Made by a program: the position numbers and the translations under genes
Shown: positions 1-12,532 of the stretch, piece after piece
Layout of the letters: every line of letters begins with the position of its first letter
Numbering within the stretch: the first letter of the stretch is position 1
Assembly (NCBI RefSeq): GCF_965363235.1
Contig: NC_134849.1
Location: 57,369,122-57,433,121 of the forward strand
Direction of reading: 5' to 3'
Length of the DNA stretch: 64,000 nt
DNA from: Mytilus galloprovincialis
Lineage: Eukaryota; Mollusca; Bivalvia; Mytilida; Mytilidae
The notes under the pieces: model-generated
Seen by the model: the letters and a program-made list of their open reading frames with translations, nothing else
Databases searched by the model: none
Told to the model about the DNA's origin: nothing

Positions 1-545
1 ATCTGAACTTGACCTCATTTTCATGGTTCAGTGGTTATAGTTAATTTTTGTGTTTTGGTCTGTTTTTCTCATACTATATGCAATAGGTCTTCTATATTTG
101 TTGTATGGAATGATTGTAAGGTGTACATGTCTAGCGAGCATAGTCATGTGACCTTGACCCCATTTTCATGGTTCAGTGGTTATAGTTAAATTTTTTAGTT
201 TTGGTCTTTTAATCTAATACTATATGCCATAGGTCAACTATATTTGGTGTATGGAAACATTTCATGATCTTTATGTCAGTCGCGCAGGTTTTATTAGACC
301 GTGACCTCATTTTCACGGTTCATTGCACAGTGTTAAGTTTTTGTGTTTTGGTCTATTTTTCTTAAACTATAAGTAATGGGTCAACTATATATGTTGTATA
401 GAAGCATTGTTAGCTGTACATGTCTGCCTGGTATGGTTTATCTGACCTTGACCTCATTTTCAAGGTTCATTGGTCTTTGTTTAGTTATCTTGGTTAATGT
501 TAAGTTTATGTGACAGTTGTAATAAAGCTTAGCTGTATACTTAGG
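1..545 (+). repeat. Tandem repeat, unit about 145 bp, about four copies, continuing off the left edge
   Basis: Four diverged copies of a unit beginning near 'gaccttgacctcatttt' start close to positions 6, 151, 300 and 444. Each is followed by 'catggttcagtggtta'-like sequence, a 'ttttggtc' stretch and 'aactatatttgttgtatgg'-like sequence. No coding frame runs through them. The layout resembles the tandem core of bivalve pearl-like or Helitron-type non-autonomous elements, which is an inference from memory. Three copies hold TGACCTTGA or a one-base variant, the complement of an extended nuclear-receptor half site. Confidence 0.8.
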
Positions 546-743
546 ACTATCAACATAATATCAATAATTATAGTATAGAAGGCGAGACATTTCAGCGTGT
601 GCACTCTTGTTGTAGATATATATAAATTTTTAGTTTTGGCAAAGTCTGTCCGAATTCCTATGGGAAATTTGTTATTCATTGAACATTTAAATTTGTGGTT
701 CCCCTGTACTCACAAAATCAATGGAAATTGGTATACAACACAA

Positions 744-903
744 AATAATGAATTCACAGTATCGAAGGTTAGATTGAGCTGTAATCTACAAGATGTAGGG
801 AACATACACATGATACAAGAGTCTAATAATGAATTCACAGTATTGAAGGTTAGATTGAGCTGTAATCTACAAGATTTAGGAAGCATAAAAGAGTCATTTA
901 AAA
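744..903 (+). repeat. 80-bp tandem duplication
   Basis: The stretch 'ataatgaattcacagtat' to 'tctacaagat' occurs twice with an 80-bp offset (about 744-823 and 824-903) and few differences. It creates a short open frame, but there is no splice site, family match or codon pattern to support a gene. Confidence 0.75.
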
Positions 904-1551
904 ATCACTCTTTGTGGTGATTTCATCCAGTGAATCCATGTGGTTGTGTGTGTGGTCTTTAATTCAAGGGTCCGGAAACGGTCATATATGCCAGTCTTGA
1001 CCTAAACTGAAAGTAGTTTGTCCTAAATGAGTAATTGGGATTTAGGACAAATGTTATTTTTTTACAGAAATAATTTCGGTCATTCAATGTCATTTCGTTG
1101 AGATCGAGTTTCTAACATTGTCTAAATCGCCATTTTGAACTTATTTTTTGTTGTTATCTTTTCCTGTAATAAAACTGCCACTCCAGTAAAGTGTTATAAT
1201 CCTGAGGGCCCTCCTAATAACTATAGTAATGCCTCCGGGAAATATTGGCTAATGATCGCTAATCTCTTTACCTGTGTTTTTAATTAAATTTTTTATTGAT
1301 CACGAGCTCAGAACTAATATTTTAAAGAAATTAAAAGTTCATAACAACTGTCTGCATTATTTAATTACTTTTCTCAGCTTAGACAATTAATATTCTGATT
1401 TAAAATTAAATTAAATTAATAACCTAATTCCATATTAGATATATACCAAATAGGATTCAAACATTGTAAATCGTCAGTAACACTTTGATTGTCCACCTTA
1501 TCCGTCCATATGTACATTCCAAAATTTTTGCATTCTCTAACTTAAATTAAT

Positions 1552-1700
1552 TAAATGTTACAAATCTTATACACAATTGCTTATTACCACAAAACACATA
1601 TTACTTCGAATTTGGGTTACCTAACTTTTTACTATTTTTGTCCCTTTATAATGCTATATGCAAGCGATTACCTGTGTCCCACAGACACCTCCTTCATCTA
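1552..1700 (+). repeat. Interspersed repeat, copy 1
   Basis: The sequence 'acacaattgcttattaccac' and its flanks recur at 2176-2330. Later shared blocks include a 'ctatatgca' segment and a 'cctgtgtcccacagac' segment. Two diverged copies of one dispersed element lie 625 bp apart in the same direction. Confidence 0.7.
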
Positions 1701-2034
1701 TTTTTCTAACTTAATCACTTTTACATTAGACATTCATGCAAAATTTACAACAGTTCAAAAATGTTGAGATAAAGATCATTCTTTATGTTGAATGTTGAGT
1801 GATTTGCTGTGAAACATTTGTAGATGGTGAGACAAGGTTACAGACTGATTCTTTAGACATTTTGTTATTAGATTTGTACTTGAATCATGGTTATTCTTTT
1901 AATGTTCTTGTTGTCAATGAATTATGTTAGTGTTCCTTTAGATATTATGTATCACAAATACATTGTACATGTATGTCATTGCTTCAATGAATAAAAGATA
2001 CTAAATAAAAAATTAAAATAAAATAAACAATATT

Positions 2035-2340
2035 GGTATAAATTTTTTTTTGTTTTTTTTGTTTTTTTTTTTTTATGCCCCCACCACAATGGCGGGGGCA
2101 TTAAGTGATCTCATGTCAGTCTGTTGATCCCTGAATTAGTTTCCATTTCCAACCTTTACTTTATTTTTGCTCAACTAAATGTTATAAAACTTTTACACAA
2201 TTGCTTATTACCACAAAACACAGACCAAGTTTGAATTTAGGCAGTGTCACCGTAACAGTTCCCTTTTTCATGTTTATAACGTTATATGCAATCAGGGGCA
2301 TCATCTGTGTCTCATGGACAGTTATTGGAAACATTCTCCA
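2035..2340 (+). repeat. Interspersed repeat, copy 2, with a 'gcccccaccacaatggcgggggc' end
   Basis: A T-rich run at 2041-2075 is followed by a short GC-rich hairpin: atgccccc, a 'accacaatgg' region, then cgggggcat. The body at 2176-2330 matches the repeat at 1552-1700. This looks like a more complete copy of that element. Confidence 0.65.
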
Positions 2341-2369
2341 TTTATTAACTGTAGCTATTTGCAGCTATA

Positions 2370-2670
2370 TATAGATATAAAAAGATGTGTGGTATGAGTG
2401 CCAATGAGACAACTATCCATCCAAGTAACAATTTATACAAAAAAAACCATTATAGGTCAAAGTACATTTCAACACAGAGCCTTGGCTCACACCAACCAGC
2501 AAGATATTAATGCCCCAAACATGACTAGTACAAAATGAGGACTGAAACCATTCAAACAGGAAAACCAACGGTCTAATATCTAATCTATATACAAACAAGA
2601 AATGAGAAACACTTATGAACCACATCAACAAACAACAACTACTGAATAGCAGATTCTTTGCATGGCAAAA
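2370..2670 (+). repeat. SINE-like repeat family A
   Basis: It begins near 'agatgtgtggtatgagtgcc', continues with 'aatgagacaactatccatcc', and ends in a region with 'aacaaacaacaactactgaa' and 'gattctttgcatgg'. The same ordered blocks recur at many places in this window on both strands, which shows a dispersed family. It resembles an abundant mussel repeat from memory. Confidence 0.7.
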
Positions 2671-2884
2671 GAAAAACATATTCTGCCATCAACCCAACCT
2701 ACCATACATTTTAAAAAATAAACAAAATGAATAAAATAATGCCTGGATGGTCACGTAGTTTCTTGGCTAGAAATTTTGAAATAGCAACTAGCACATGAAT
2801 ATTTGGTTTATGGTTTACATAATCTCGACCTCATTTCTTGGACCAGTAATAAATTTTCATGATTCATTCTCCTGGCCAAAACGA

Positions 2885-3140
2885 AATATATCCAAAGAAG
2901 ATGTGGTAGGATTGCCATTGAGAACTATATATAACTACGGCTTTCAACAATGAGCAAAGCCCATACTACATATACATGTATATACAATATTGTCAATGAC
3001 CCTATGAAAATGAGAAATTAAAAACATTCCAAACAAGAAAACAGCCTAATTTATGTACTTAATAATGAATTAAAAACAAATATGTAACACAGCAACAAAC
3101 AATAACCACATAATAACAAGTTCCTGACATGTTCTTACGT
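2885..3140 (+). repeat. SINE-like repeat family A, second copy
   Basis: The blocks 'agaagatgtggtaggattgcc', 'ctttcaacaatgagcaaagc', 'aaacagcctaatttatgta' and 'aacaagttcctgacatg' occur in the family order. The copy is diverged and lacks part of the first third. Confidence 0.7.
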
Positions 3141-3141
3141 T

Positions 3142-3423
3142 AGGGAGCTACCATTTGATTTTAAGGGGGAGAAGAAATTTGAAAAAAAGGCAGAACAAAA
3201 GTTTTGAGTAAACAAAAAGGTATATAGGACAATGTAGGATCAGACACTTTGAACAAAATTAAAGGCAGGATGACAATTTATGTGAAAATAATTTGGGATA
3301 AACTAAAGAGGACAGAATAAGAGTGTAAAATAAAAAGGCAGGACAAAGATTAAAACTAAAAACAAATGCAGGACAACATTTTCTGTCCTAGTCCCCCTAA
3401 AAAATTTGAAAGGTACCTCCATT
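3142..3423. mobile_element. Foldback element of the 'gggagctaccatttgat' family, diverged
   Basis: The left end reads gggagctaccatttgattttaaggggg. The right end is the diverged inverse ('cccctaaaaaatttgaaaggtacctcc'). The interior has 'ggcaggaca'-like repeats. Intact relatives at 33907 and 41293 show the inverted-repeat ends. There is no coding capacity, so this is a non-autonomous MITE-like element. Confidence 0.7.
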
Positions 3424-3437
3424 AGATCCTTGGTTGC

Positions 3438-3592
3438 AGGGGCGGATCCAGCCATTTTAAAAAGGGGGGTTCCCAACCCAGGACAAAGAGGGGGGTTCCA
3501 ACTAAATGTCCCCATTTAAATGCATTGATCGTCCAAAAAATGGGGGGGGGGGTTCCAACCCCCGGAACCCTCCCCTAGGACCCACCACTGGG
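3438..3592. mobile_element. 'ggcggatccag' family short element
   Basis: It starts 'ggggcggatccagccatttt', has G- and C-rich runs and the shared core 'aaatgcattgatcgtcc', and ends near 'ccaccactggg' with a decayed right end. Copies at 33049, 38551 and 62657 keep ggatcca/tggatcc ends in inverted orientation. This copy lies 70 bp before the zinc-finger exon. Confidence 0.65.
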
Positions 3593-3661
3593 TGGATAGG
3601 TGTATCCTAGGCAATCATACCTTATTTATGTTTTATTACACATGTTGATTTTCTATTGTAG

Positions 3662-5016
3662 ATTTGGCAGAAATGATGGAGGAAGCATCAAATAGCCAAT
3701 CAAGTAATGAAAACCCCAAAACTTCTGACTTGTCAAAAATAGATAATGTTGATCCCCTCATGTGCTTTGAATGTGCCGAGGTCTTTGACAGTGCAGAAGA
3801 ATTGAAAAAACATGTTCAAACTCATCTTGCCTCTATGTATGGAAAGGACTTGCCAAGTATTGAGAAAAATAAATTACCATTTGATGTAAACTCATATAAC
3901 CAAATGTTTAACGATTCTAAAAATAGTACATCAGATGATTCTAAGTCTGGGAACAGTTATTTTGATACTTACATGAAGGCTAGGGGGCTTGATACTCCAT
4001 CATTTGGAGGATTGAAAAGGGAACGGGAATCTACAAAAAGTCCAGGTGTGCCACAGAAGCAAGTTACGATCACTGTGACCAGTACCACTGGAGATGGACG
4101 AGAACTTAAATTTATTTGCCCTGTTTGTGGCAAAACTTGCCCAAGTACTGATGAGTTAGGCAGTCACATGGAAAGTCACTCGAGTTTTATTTGCAATATC
4201 TGTGGAAAGTCATACTCTACAAGGGGCAATTTACAAACTCACATGAAAAAACACAATGGCGACAAATCTGTCCTATGTACATACTGCAATAAGTCGTTTA
4301 CAAGTCCAGCTGTACTCAAAGTTCATATTAGGTCCCATACTGGCGAAAAACCATTTGCCTGTGAGACATGTGGTGTTGGATTTGCCAAAAATATCCACCT
4401 TAAACGCCACTTATCCATTCATACAGGTATTAAACCCCACGAATGTGAGATTTGTCATAAGAGATTCAGTCGCTCAGACCACCTGAAAAGACACGTTCAA
4501 AGCATTCACACTCAGGATCGTCCTCACATCTGCTCATTGTGTGGAAAAGATTTTGTTAGGAAGTACGAGCTCAATAAACACATGAAACAGATGCATTGGG
4601 GTTTTACTGTAGGTCAAAATGGTAATGAGGGATCTACGGACACTAGCTTTTCTCAAAACCAAAATGAAACGGCCATGGATACTTCATTTATCAGTGACGT
4701 TTATAAAGGTATGCAACAGTTACAGGGCGCTTTCGTCATGGGAGATAATAACAATATGGACGAGAGTAAAGGTCAAGAGGTCAGCATCAAACAAGAAGAA
4801 GTCACAGGTCAAAGTGCATTAATCAAAGAGGAAACTGATGTTCAATATGAAAATGGAACTGATGGACTCGCAAGTTCCAAAGGTCAAAGTGCATTTAAAA
4901 AAGAGGAAAATGGTACGAAATGTGAAAATGAAACTAATGGCCTTGAAAGTTCCAAAGGTCAAAGTTTGTCTATAGTCATAAAGAGGGATCCAGATGGGTA
5001 CTCTATTTCACAGTGA
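3662..5016 (+). CDS. Seven-finger C2H2 zinc-finger protein, terminal coding exon
   Basis: This is probably a nuclear DNA-binding regulator. The exon opens after a good acceptor (ttttctattgtag, ending at 3661). The first ATG is at 3673 with a purine at -3, followed at once by a second ATG, giving 447 residues; the frame is open to the acceptor, so a longer N-terminus from an upstream exon is possible. Seven C-x2-C-x12-H-x3/4-H fingers are visible: one isolated (residues about 31-51) and six in a row (about 149-308), with linkers including TGEKPF and TGIKPH. The finger RSDHLKRH is a classic base-contact helix. The tail (about 365-445) repeats KGQ/GQS units carrying IKQE, IKEE, FKKEE and IKRD, which resemble SUMO-acceptor sites. 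All fingers keep their Cys and His ligands. I do not recognise an ortholog. No upstream exon was found in the window. Confidence 0.92.
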
Positions 5017-5105
5017 AAACATTTTAAATTCTTTTCACATTTTACAGTGAAAATTTTGAACTGTATTTACAATAAGCAGTGAAAATGTTTTACTATTGAT
5101 TTTTA

Positions 5106-5372
5106 AATAGGGGAACAACCATTTATCTTCAACGGGATGGGGGTTATGTTTTTTTCCTAAAAAAATATTCTGATCCACAGTTTAATGAGAGAAAAAAAAC
5201 CATTGTGGTCAAGTAGATGACCAAAAAAATTATTCTGAACTTACATTTCCCCCATAAATTGTACCTTATATTTGTATGTTTTGAAAAAAAATTGTTGACG
5301 AATAGCTTAAAAAAAAAGGGGGGACAAAAACTATACCCCCCCCTTTTTAAGTTAAGTGGTTGCTCCCTTAAT
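5106..5372. mobile_element. Foldback element 'gggaacaaccatttatcttcaa', inside the likely 3' UTR
   Basis: The left end 'ggggaacaaccatttatctt' is mirrored on the right by 'aagttaagtggttgctccct', with a G-rich run near each end. It is a relative of the 12016 element and a cousin of the 'gggagctacc' family. No coding capacity was found. Confidence 0.6.
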
Positions 5373-5966
5373 GTCTGCATCTATAAATTAAAGTATGAAT
5401 GCATGTTTAGAATACTGTGATCTTGATTGTCAAAGAATGAGATTTCAACCAAGTTGCGTCTTTCAAAAATGATAAAAGACATCAAATTTATTTTAGATTT
5501 GGCAATTATTGTTTTAACCTATGTTAAAAAACTACTGAATTGTTATCATGTTTTTTAAGTTTCTGTTTGTTATGTTTTGTGTGTGTATGTGTACACAACA
5601 ACCGTTTTGATGTGTTATAAAATAATAACGTATTTGAGAATTAAAATAGTCTTAGCATGTTTCTTTTTAAACTTTACAGTTTCAGAAAATAATTTGTTTT
5701 TTTATAATGAAAAAGTGTAGTAAATTTTTTGGAAAACATGGAAATTAATCCAAAATTTAAATGAAAAAGGAATATTTCAGATACAAGTACAAATGAAGTA
5801 TAATTCATAATCTTGAGAAAAATAATTGAATTGCATGCATTTTGTTCCTACGATATATAGAATGTATGTATATTTATTTTGTTGCAAATAATACAAACAA
5901 AATTTTGATTTGATAGAGCTTTATAGAAATATTTCATTACATTTGATATGCCAATAATTTGCGAAA

Positions 5967-5972
5967 AATAAA
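5967..5972 (+). terminator. Candidate poly(A) signal of the zinc-finger gene
   Basis: AATAAA lies 950 nt after the stop codon and is followed by a GT-rich stretch with 'gttgtctttc' and 'gttgacctgttg', a good cleavage context. Other AATAAA hexamers further on (for example near 8009) could be used instead, so the 3' UTR length is not settled. Confidence 0.4.
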
Positions 5973-5989
5973 ACAAGTTGTCTTTCACT

Positions 5990-8150
5990 GGTTGATCTGT
6001 TGACCTGTTGTAATTTGAATACTAATGTATTTTTATATCAGTTTTGTTTGTGCATATTTATATTTGTTATTACTATTTTATTGATGAAATTGTTTGCAAT
6101 GAATATTCAAACTGTTGATCATGTTGGTTATGATTGAAAAAACTGCTGTCATTTATTTTTCAAACCTTAATTTATACACTAAGGCGGCTTCAAGATGGTC
6201 TAATAAGACCTGTGATTTTGGGGGCTAGGTAGGCAAGCTTACAATCCAACCTCTCATTTAAAAGAACATGTGACCTTAAAGAATTTTCAAAACCAAGAAT
6301 CAGATCAGTAAAAAACTGTATAGTTTGCTGTCCTGAGTGAGTGACCTGGGTCTTGTTATGTGCACATTTCCTAAGAGCAATAATTATAATTTTTAGTTAC
6401 AATTTTTAAAAGAGCTTTGCGAATTCAATTGATAAATTAATTCTAAAAGGGAAGCAGTTAATTTTTAGGTGTACTTGCAATTGATTGGCAGTTTTATTAT
6501 TTTAAATTCAGGTCTATTGTTTAAACACTGTAATATAACCAAATGATTTGTTGCTGAATTTTGAAAATGTTTTTTATGGGTTGATAATTAAGTGCCAGTC
6601 TTTGTAAGAATCAGGCAATTTAGGTAAAAATTAAAACATGATTAGAACAAAACCACCGAGCTAATCATGCTATTTAATACTAACCATCATCCTGAGTGAA
6701 AAAGTATTAGTCTTTCATTTGTGTGTGTCTGGTAATATCAAATAACTTGGTTAGAAAATTGGTTAGAATGATAGCAAATTACAGAGTTATCTCCCCTTAT
6801 TCGTTAATTTCTAGTGCATTTCAACCAAATTGTATCTTCTATTACCAGAACAGAAAATGGAAATGAATGTTATTTTTGTGCATAACTACATATTATGAAC
6901 TGAAATCAATGTCAAATAGGGTGGGTTTTTGTTGGTCATGTTTTCACCACTGCCTGATTCTTAGGCAGACTGGCACTTAAATATAATATTTTTAAATTGA
7001 TGTTGTTGATGATTTTTGTTATCAATATATGTTTATATCATTTAGTAGCTATATTTGTTTTCTTATACTACATTTAAAAATACCATTGAATGTGAATTAG
7101 CGGATTACATATTACTCCCTGTATACCATTCCTTTATGATTATTTGATTGAACATGTGCTGATGAATTTCCCTCATTTAAAATTTTAAAGATACTCGGTG
7201 ATTTCCTTTTTTTTCCCTAAAAAGAAAAAATAAGATCACATCTTCATGATCATTGGTTGAAAGTCCATGAGTTAAGGATTTTAAAATAAGGAAAATTTTC
7301 ACCAACATCAACATTTCAGTGTACTAATCAGAAAGCAATAATGTATATCATGCATCAGATTATGAATTGGCAATAAGTTATAGTTATTAATTGAAGATCA
7401 GACTAGACCACCTTTCAATAGACATGTTTTCAAGTGTTTGCTTGACCACTGATGGAAAATGTTTCATGTCACAGTCCAAAAGTGATATTTATGCAAACTT
7501 CATGAGGTCAATTGACACAGATTTGAGGTCAGTTGAAATTAAGTACTAGAACTCAGAATCGAGATATAAATTATATATAATGAAAATAATTTTGCTTTGA
7601 TGTGAACCTGAGCTCAAAATATTTAATTTTTAATCTGGACTCAGATATTCGATTTCAATGCTATTTTTAAATGTGGTGTAATTAATAATTTTGTTTTATC
7701 ATTACATTGTTTGAGTGCTTTGTTTATATTGCTTCAAATCATTCCGTATTGTTGTTAGTGCTTCTGGGTCTTTTTATCTTTGTCGGTTTACAGATACAGT
7801 CACTGAAATTTTGGAATAAAAATAGTACCTGTTTTTTTTATTTATTATTTTTAATATATATTTTTATTATACTACCTTTATGTATAACCAGAATGAAAAA
7901 TGTATGGGTTACTTTTCATTTCTCAAATTACCTACCCAGGGCAGTGGTTTTCATCGAGACTTTTGGTATTAGTAAATAAGGATGAAATTGTGTTTATTCC
8001 TATCCTCAATAAAAGATTAAAAAAGGGGAGATAAATAATAAGGAATACTATTTTATTGTATGGTGGATTAAACTAGCAGTATGGACTCAATCTACAATGT
8101 TTTATCTCATTCAGTGAATGAAATGATTCTTTATTTTACAAATAAAAGAA
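5990..8150. other. AT-rich non-coding stretch downstream of the zinc-finger gene
   Basis: No splice-flanked coding frame, RNA gene or repeat array was recognised. The longest open frames are short and low-complexity. An AATAAA at about 8009 could serve as a distal poly(A) signal. Confidence 0.5.
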
Positions 8151-8420
8151 GAATCAAGGTGTGGTATTATTGCCAATGTCAAAAATATCCACCAAAGTTC
8201 AAATGGAGTGTATATAAGCAATATAGGTAATTGTACGGCTTTCAACATTGAGAAAAAAATCCATACCTTATAGTCTGCTATAAAAGGCACTGACATAAAA
8301 AAAATACAAAACAATTTAATTGAGAAAACTAACAACCAAATGTTTACCTTTGGGACTTTTTGAAGCCTTAGGTTATTTTTTTTTTTATCATATTCCTGAC
8401 ATAGTTAATGGAAATCTGTA
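8150..8420 (+). repeat. SINE-like repeat family A
   Basis: The blocks 'caaggtgtggtattattgcc', 'ggctttcaacattgag', 'ccataccttatagtctgcta' and 'gagaaaactaac' occur in the family order. The copy is diverged. Confidence 0.7.
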
Positions 8421-8424
8421 AACC

Positions 8425-9785
8425 AACAAAATATTTTAAAAGTCTTGTCAGATTTTTGTGTTCATAAGAGTATGCTATATACACATAATACAAGAGAGAA
8501 AAAAGTTAATGTGAACTAGTTTTGTTATAAATGTACTAATGTTTAATACAAGGTTGATAAGAGGATTTTAAATTCTTTTGTTAAGTCTGTACTTGTAACA
8601 ATATGGGCATGATTACAATGAGAAGATCTTCCATACCTTTAATTCTCATGTTGTTGATCAAGATTTTCATTAAAAAGCAGCCAGATTTTTTAACCTACTC
8701 CTTTGTTGTGTTTGATTTTTTCTGTTGCGACATCAAACACTTAAATGTGACCATCTTAAAGATGTCTTTTGATTAGATGCAGCCAGTCACAACTAGTACT
8801 GCGACCAATAGAATTCATACATCCTGTGTTCGAAATTCTATCTTAATTTCGCTAAGGGTAGAGAGAAGGTGACTGGATCATAACTTTGGCTAGGGAAGAT
8901 GGCTCCTTTGTGGTTTTGTACTTTTTCTATTGTGATATAAAAAAAAATTGGGGAACCTTTGTGATGTTCATTAATGGAGGACAAATAGTCGAGAGTTCAA
9001 TGTAAGGTTATTATTGAATTTTACCAAACCCACCTTTAACTAGATAAAATGACAAAACCCACCTGAATTAAGAGTCAGATTATCCAAGAAATCCGTTACA
9101 TCTGAAGGCCATTTTTGGAGATTTGCTCAGACATGGTACCACAACTTTTGCAAGTCCCCAAAAAAGCTGTTAGATTTCATACATGTAGTAAATGTAAAGG
9201 AAAAATTCGATCATGTAAGGAAATATTTAGAGTTATCTCTCTTGCTATGGTAATGTGATAATCTAGATTTGATAAATTCCTAAATTTTAGGAATACATGT
9301 ATTGTAATGATTTTGTAAAAAAATATCTGTAGACATGTAAAACATTAATTCAAAGTTAGAATTTGCATTATTTATGTTTGACATTTCTAAATGACATTAA
9401 CACTCATGGATCAGACGTCTGACACCATAATAATTCAATAATGCAATAATTCACAATAAAGAGATAATGCCTTCATTCTTATAATTGTAAATTTTATATC
9501 AACATCTGTAATTATTTTAGAAAATATTATGAGATGTGTTTTTCTTCAAAAATGTGATAAAATGTCAATATACTTTCACTTGCATATAAATTATTATCGT
9601 ATGTATATTTGAAAAAATAATGTAGATATTTTCACTTGATACTTTTGTTACAAATTAAACAGGGATGCACAATTTCTGCTTTAACCTAGTGGAGTTGTTC
9701 CCCTTATATTTGTGATATTACTGCTCCTTCATCAACTCTGCTCCATACAAATGAACAACATCGTTAGTTTTTTTGTTTGAATTGT
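8425..9785. other. Non-coding AT-rich DNA
   Basis: Nothing recognised. No credible coding exon or tandem array was seen on either strand. Confidence 0.4.
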
Positions 9786-9789
9786 TTTA

Positions 9790-9950
9790 CATTGTCTTAT
9801 CGGGGCCTTTTATAGCTGACTATGCGGTATGGGCTTTGCTCATTGTTGAAGGCCGTACGGTGACCTATAGTTGTTAATGTCTGTGTCATTTTGGTCTTTT
9901 GTGGATAGTTGCCTCATTGGCAATCATACCACATCTTCTTTTTTTATATC
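9790..9950 (-). repeat. SINE-like repeat family A, minus orientation
   Basis: On the + strand it reads 'ggggccttttatagctgact', 'gcggtatgggctttgctcat', 'tgttgaaggccgtacggtga' and ends 'ggcaatcataccacatcttc'. This is one of the least diverged copies of the family here and is a useful reference for the others. Confidence 0.75.
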
Positions 9951-12010
9951 TTTTCATTTGCTAATTTCTTTATGATACATGTAACATGTATTTGTTTGGC
10001 AATTTCTCCTTTGATGTCAGTGATTTTTTCTATGTCAGCCTCCATTCGTCTGTTCATCCGTCTGTCATGCTACAAGGTCAAGGTAACTTTTGAAAAAGTT
10101 GAAGTTTAATCAACTTGAAACCTAGTACACATGTTTCCTATGCTATGGTCTTTCTAATTTTAAGGCCAAATTAAGAGTTTTGACCACTATTTCACGGTCC
10201 ACTGACATTAAAGAATGATGGTGCGAGTTGGGGTCCTTTCCTGGTATTGCATTGAATTTAGAGTTTTCTGTATCTAAACTATACTGTTGTATCTTGCCTT
10301 GGTTATTTTCAGGTCAGATTACCGAACCATTATGCATGTACATGTAAATCTTTGTCAAATTATTTGCTCACATTAAGATATATAGATACAAATGTACTTG
10401 ATAACCCAAAGTGCTGAGAAAAATGATAAACTACATATGTACATATTTTAGCAAAGTTCATTGCATTGCTGTTTTCCGCAAAGCAGATTGGAATATTTCT
10501 GTGTTTACAGAATTGTATTTAATAATTATTTTATTGTGTTATATTAAATTGTTTGTTTTTGTTAAGATATTGTTACACGATTATATTCTTTGTAAGTTGT
10601 GATTTTTGATTTGTTTTTAATATGAAGAAAGAATAGTGACACTATATTGAATTCATGTGCCCATTGCCATTTATAAGCAATACAAGGAATGTATCAGGGT
10701 CAACTATTCTTCTGTCAGACTGTTCAGGCATTTTGCAAATTGTTTATATGACATTTGGTTTTAAATGAAAGCCTTTTCTGTATGTTTACTTCTTAAAGCA
10801 TACTAAAATGATTGCTACATTTTACTTATATTAAGGACATTGATCCATAATTTTGAAAACATTTGGGTGATTGCTGTTCCCCAAGAAAATAAATGCCCCC
10901 CCTTTTTTTTCAAGCCCCCCATTTTTGAAAGTCTAAATCCTCTATATAGCTTCTGTAGTTAATGGTGATCTGATGATTGATTTCCCTATGTGATAAAAAA
11001 AAACTATGTCTTCGTGAAATATTCCAACTAGATATTCAATAGTAAACTATCATGATAAATCCACAATGAAAATATTGTATAAACCCTGAGGGTGCCCTGA
11101 GGAGCAGACGACAGATATTTACCATGTTTACTTACAGGATTAATTCGTACATATACATTGAAAATTTGTTGTTGTTATCATGTTAAATGCAATAACATGT
11201 AAATTTGTATGTGGTGTATTTAATTTTTGGTGAATTTAGAAGTTCAATGCAAATTTTGAAACTGGCAAATGCCAATACATAAGGGAAGTAACTCTTGCAA
11301 GTCTGTAGTTGTTTTTAATGAATTTAACTGTAAAAATGTAATTTAAAAGCAGAAAAAATTGCAGTTTTTGCTTCTGTTCAATTTTTTGTTTGGAGTCTAA
11401 TGGTTAAAATTTAGTTGTAAAATTTTAATTTTTAAATCAGCCAAATAATTGATAACAATATATGAGGCTCTTTATGGGATTAACAGAATAAGAGAATAAA
11501 GGGTAAAACATATTAAAGAATTATGAAAACATAGACAAAACAAAATAATAGAGCAAGATGGGGTGTTTAAAAATGTGGAATCTAGAATAACAGCAAAAAA
11601 AAGGATAGAAAAAATGGCAGTAAAATTAAAGAATACCTACCCCCCCTCTCCTGACTCAAATTTTAGCAAATCTTTTTTTTAATAAAGAAAAGCTTTATTT
11701 ATCACCTTGCCAAATATCAACCTGAACACCAGAGCGAAATATTAATATTTTGATTCAGGACTACATCTTTTAATGGAGATACATGTACTTGTGATGAAAG
11801 TTATGATGGTTAAATTATGTTATTGTCAAGTTGATGAATTTGACAAAATTTCTGAATTGATTTGTAATTTTGTTGACCTAAATTAAATAGATGATCATTG
11901 TTAAAGTTGCTTGTTGAGTAAAATAAAGGGCCAACTAATTAATTTGGTGTTTCATTTACTGATGCAAATGATTTTATATTTTATATAAGTATAAACAGTG
12001 TTCTCCTCAG
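9951..12010. other. Non-coding AT-rich DNA
   Basis: No gene recognised. A short G/C run (10895-10922, 'cccccccttttttttc') resembles foldback debris. Confidence 0.4.
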
Positions 12011-12015
12011 AAATT

Positions 12016-12272
12016 TCTTAGGGAGCAACCTTTTACCTTCAAGGGGGATTATGGGTTTTCTTTTTGGCCCAAAGGATAAATAATTATATTTAGTTTTTTC
12101 AACACTTTCAATAAAAAAAGCTTTCCAAATTGTAACACTATATGTTGTCGGAAAAATCTGGATTCAGAATAATTTTTTGTCATCATCTAGACCGCAATAT
12201 TATTTTCATCAAATTAGTGATCAGAATTTTTGTTTGGAATAAAAAATCATAACCCCTCCCTTGAAGTTAGAG
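12016..12272. mobile_element. Foldback element related to the one at 5106
   Basis: The left end 'gggagcaaccttttaccttc' with 'aagggggattatgggtt' is mirrored by 'aaaatcataacccctccctt' on the right. The interior has weak similarity to the 5106 copy ('attctgaa', 'aaaaaaatt' blocks). No coding capacity was found. Confidence 0.6.
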
Positions 12273-12473
12273 TTCTTTTACTTATATCATCCTGTTAAAC
12301 AAGAAATTATGGAATACCATCTTGTTTCTAGAAATTGTAGCATCACATCCCCATTTGTCACAACTCTGCCGATTCCATACCCGTCATACAAGAAGAGAAG
12401 CAGATTAACCCGAAGATTGTTGATTGCATCACATCTATTACACTTATTTAAAAGAACAAATATTTCTGAGATA

Positions 12474-12532
12474 GCACTACAATCAGGGACTTTCTATGTT
12501 AGTATAGAAAGTCTCTGCTACAATCTAGCAAT
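12474..12532. repeat. Short palindromic element 'cagggactttctat'
   Basis: 'tcagggactttctat' and 'atagaaagtctctg' form a near-perfect hairpin around a 5-bp loop, flanked by 'ctaca' on both sides. The same palindrome occurs at 63659-63722 in a longer form. It is probably a tiny dispersed foldback. Confidence 0.65.
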
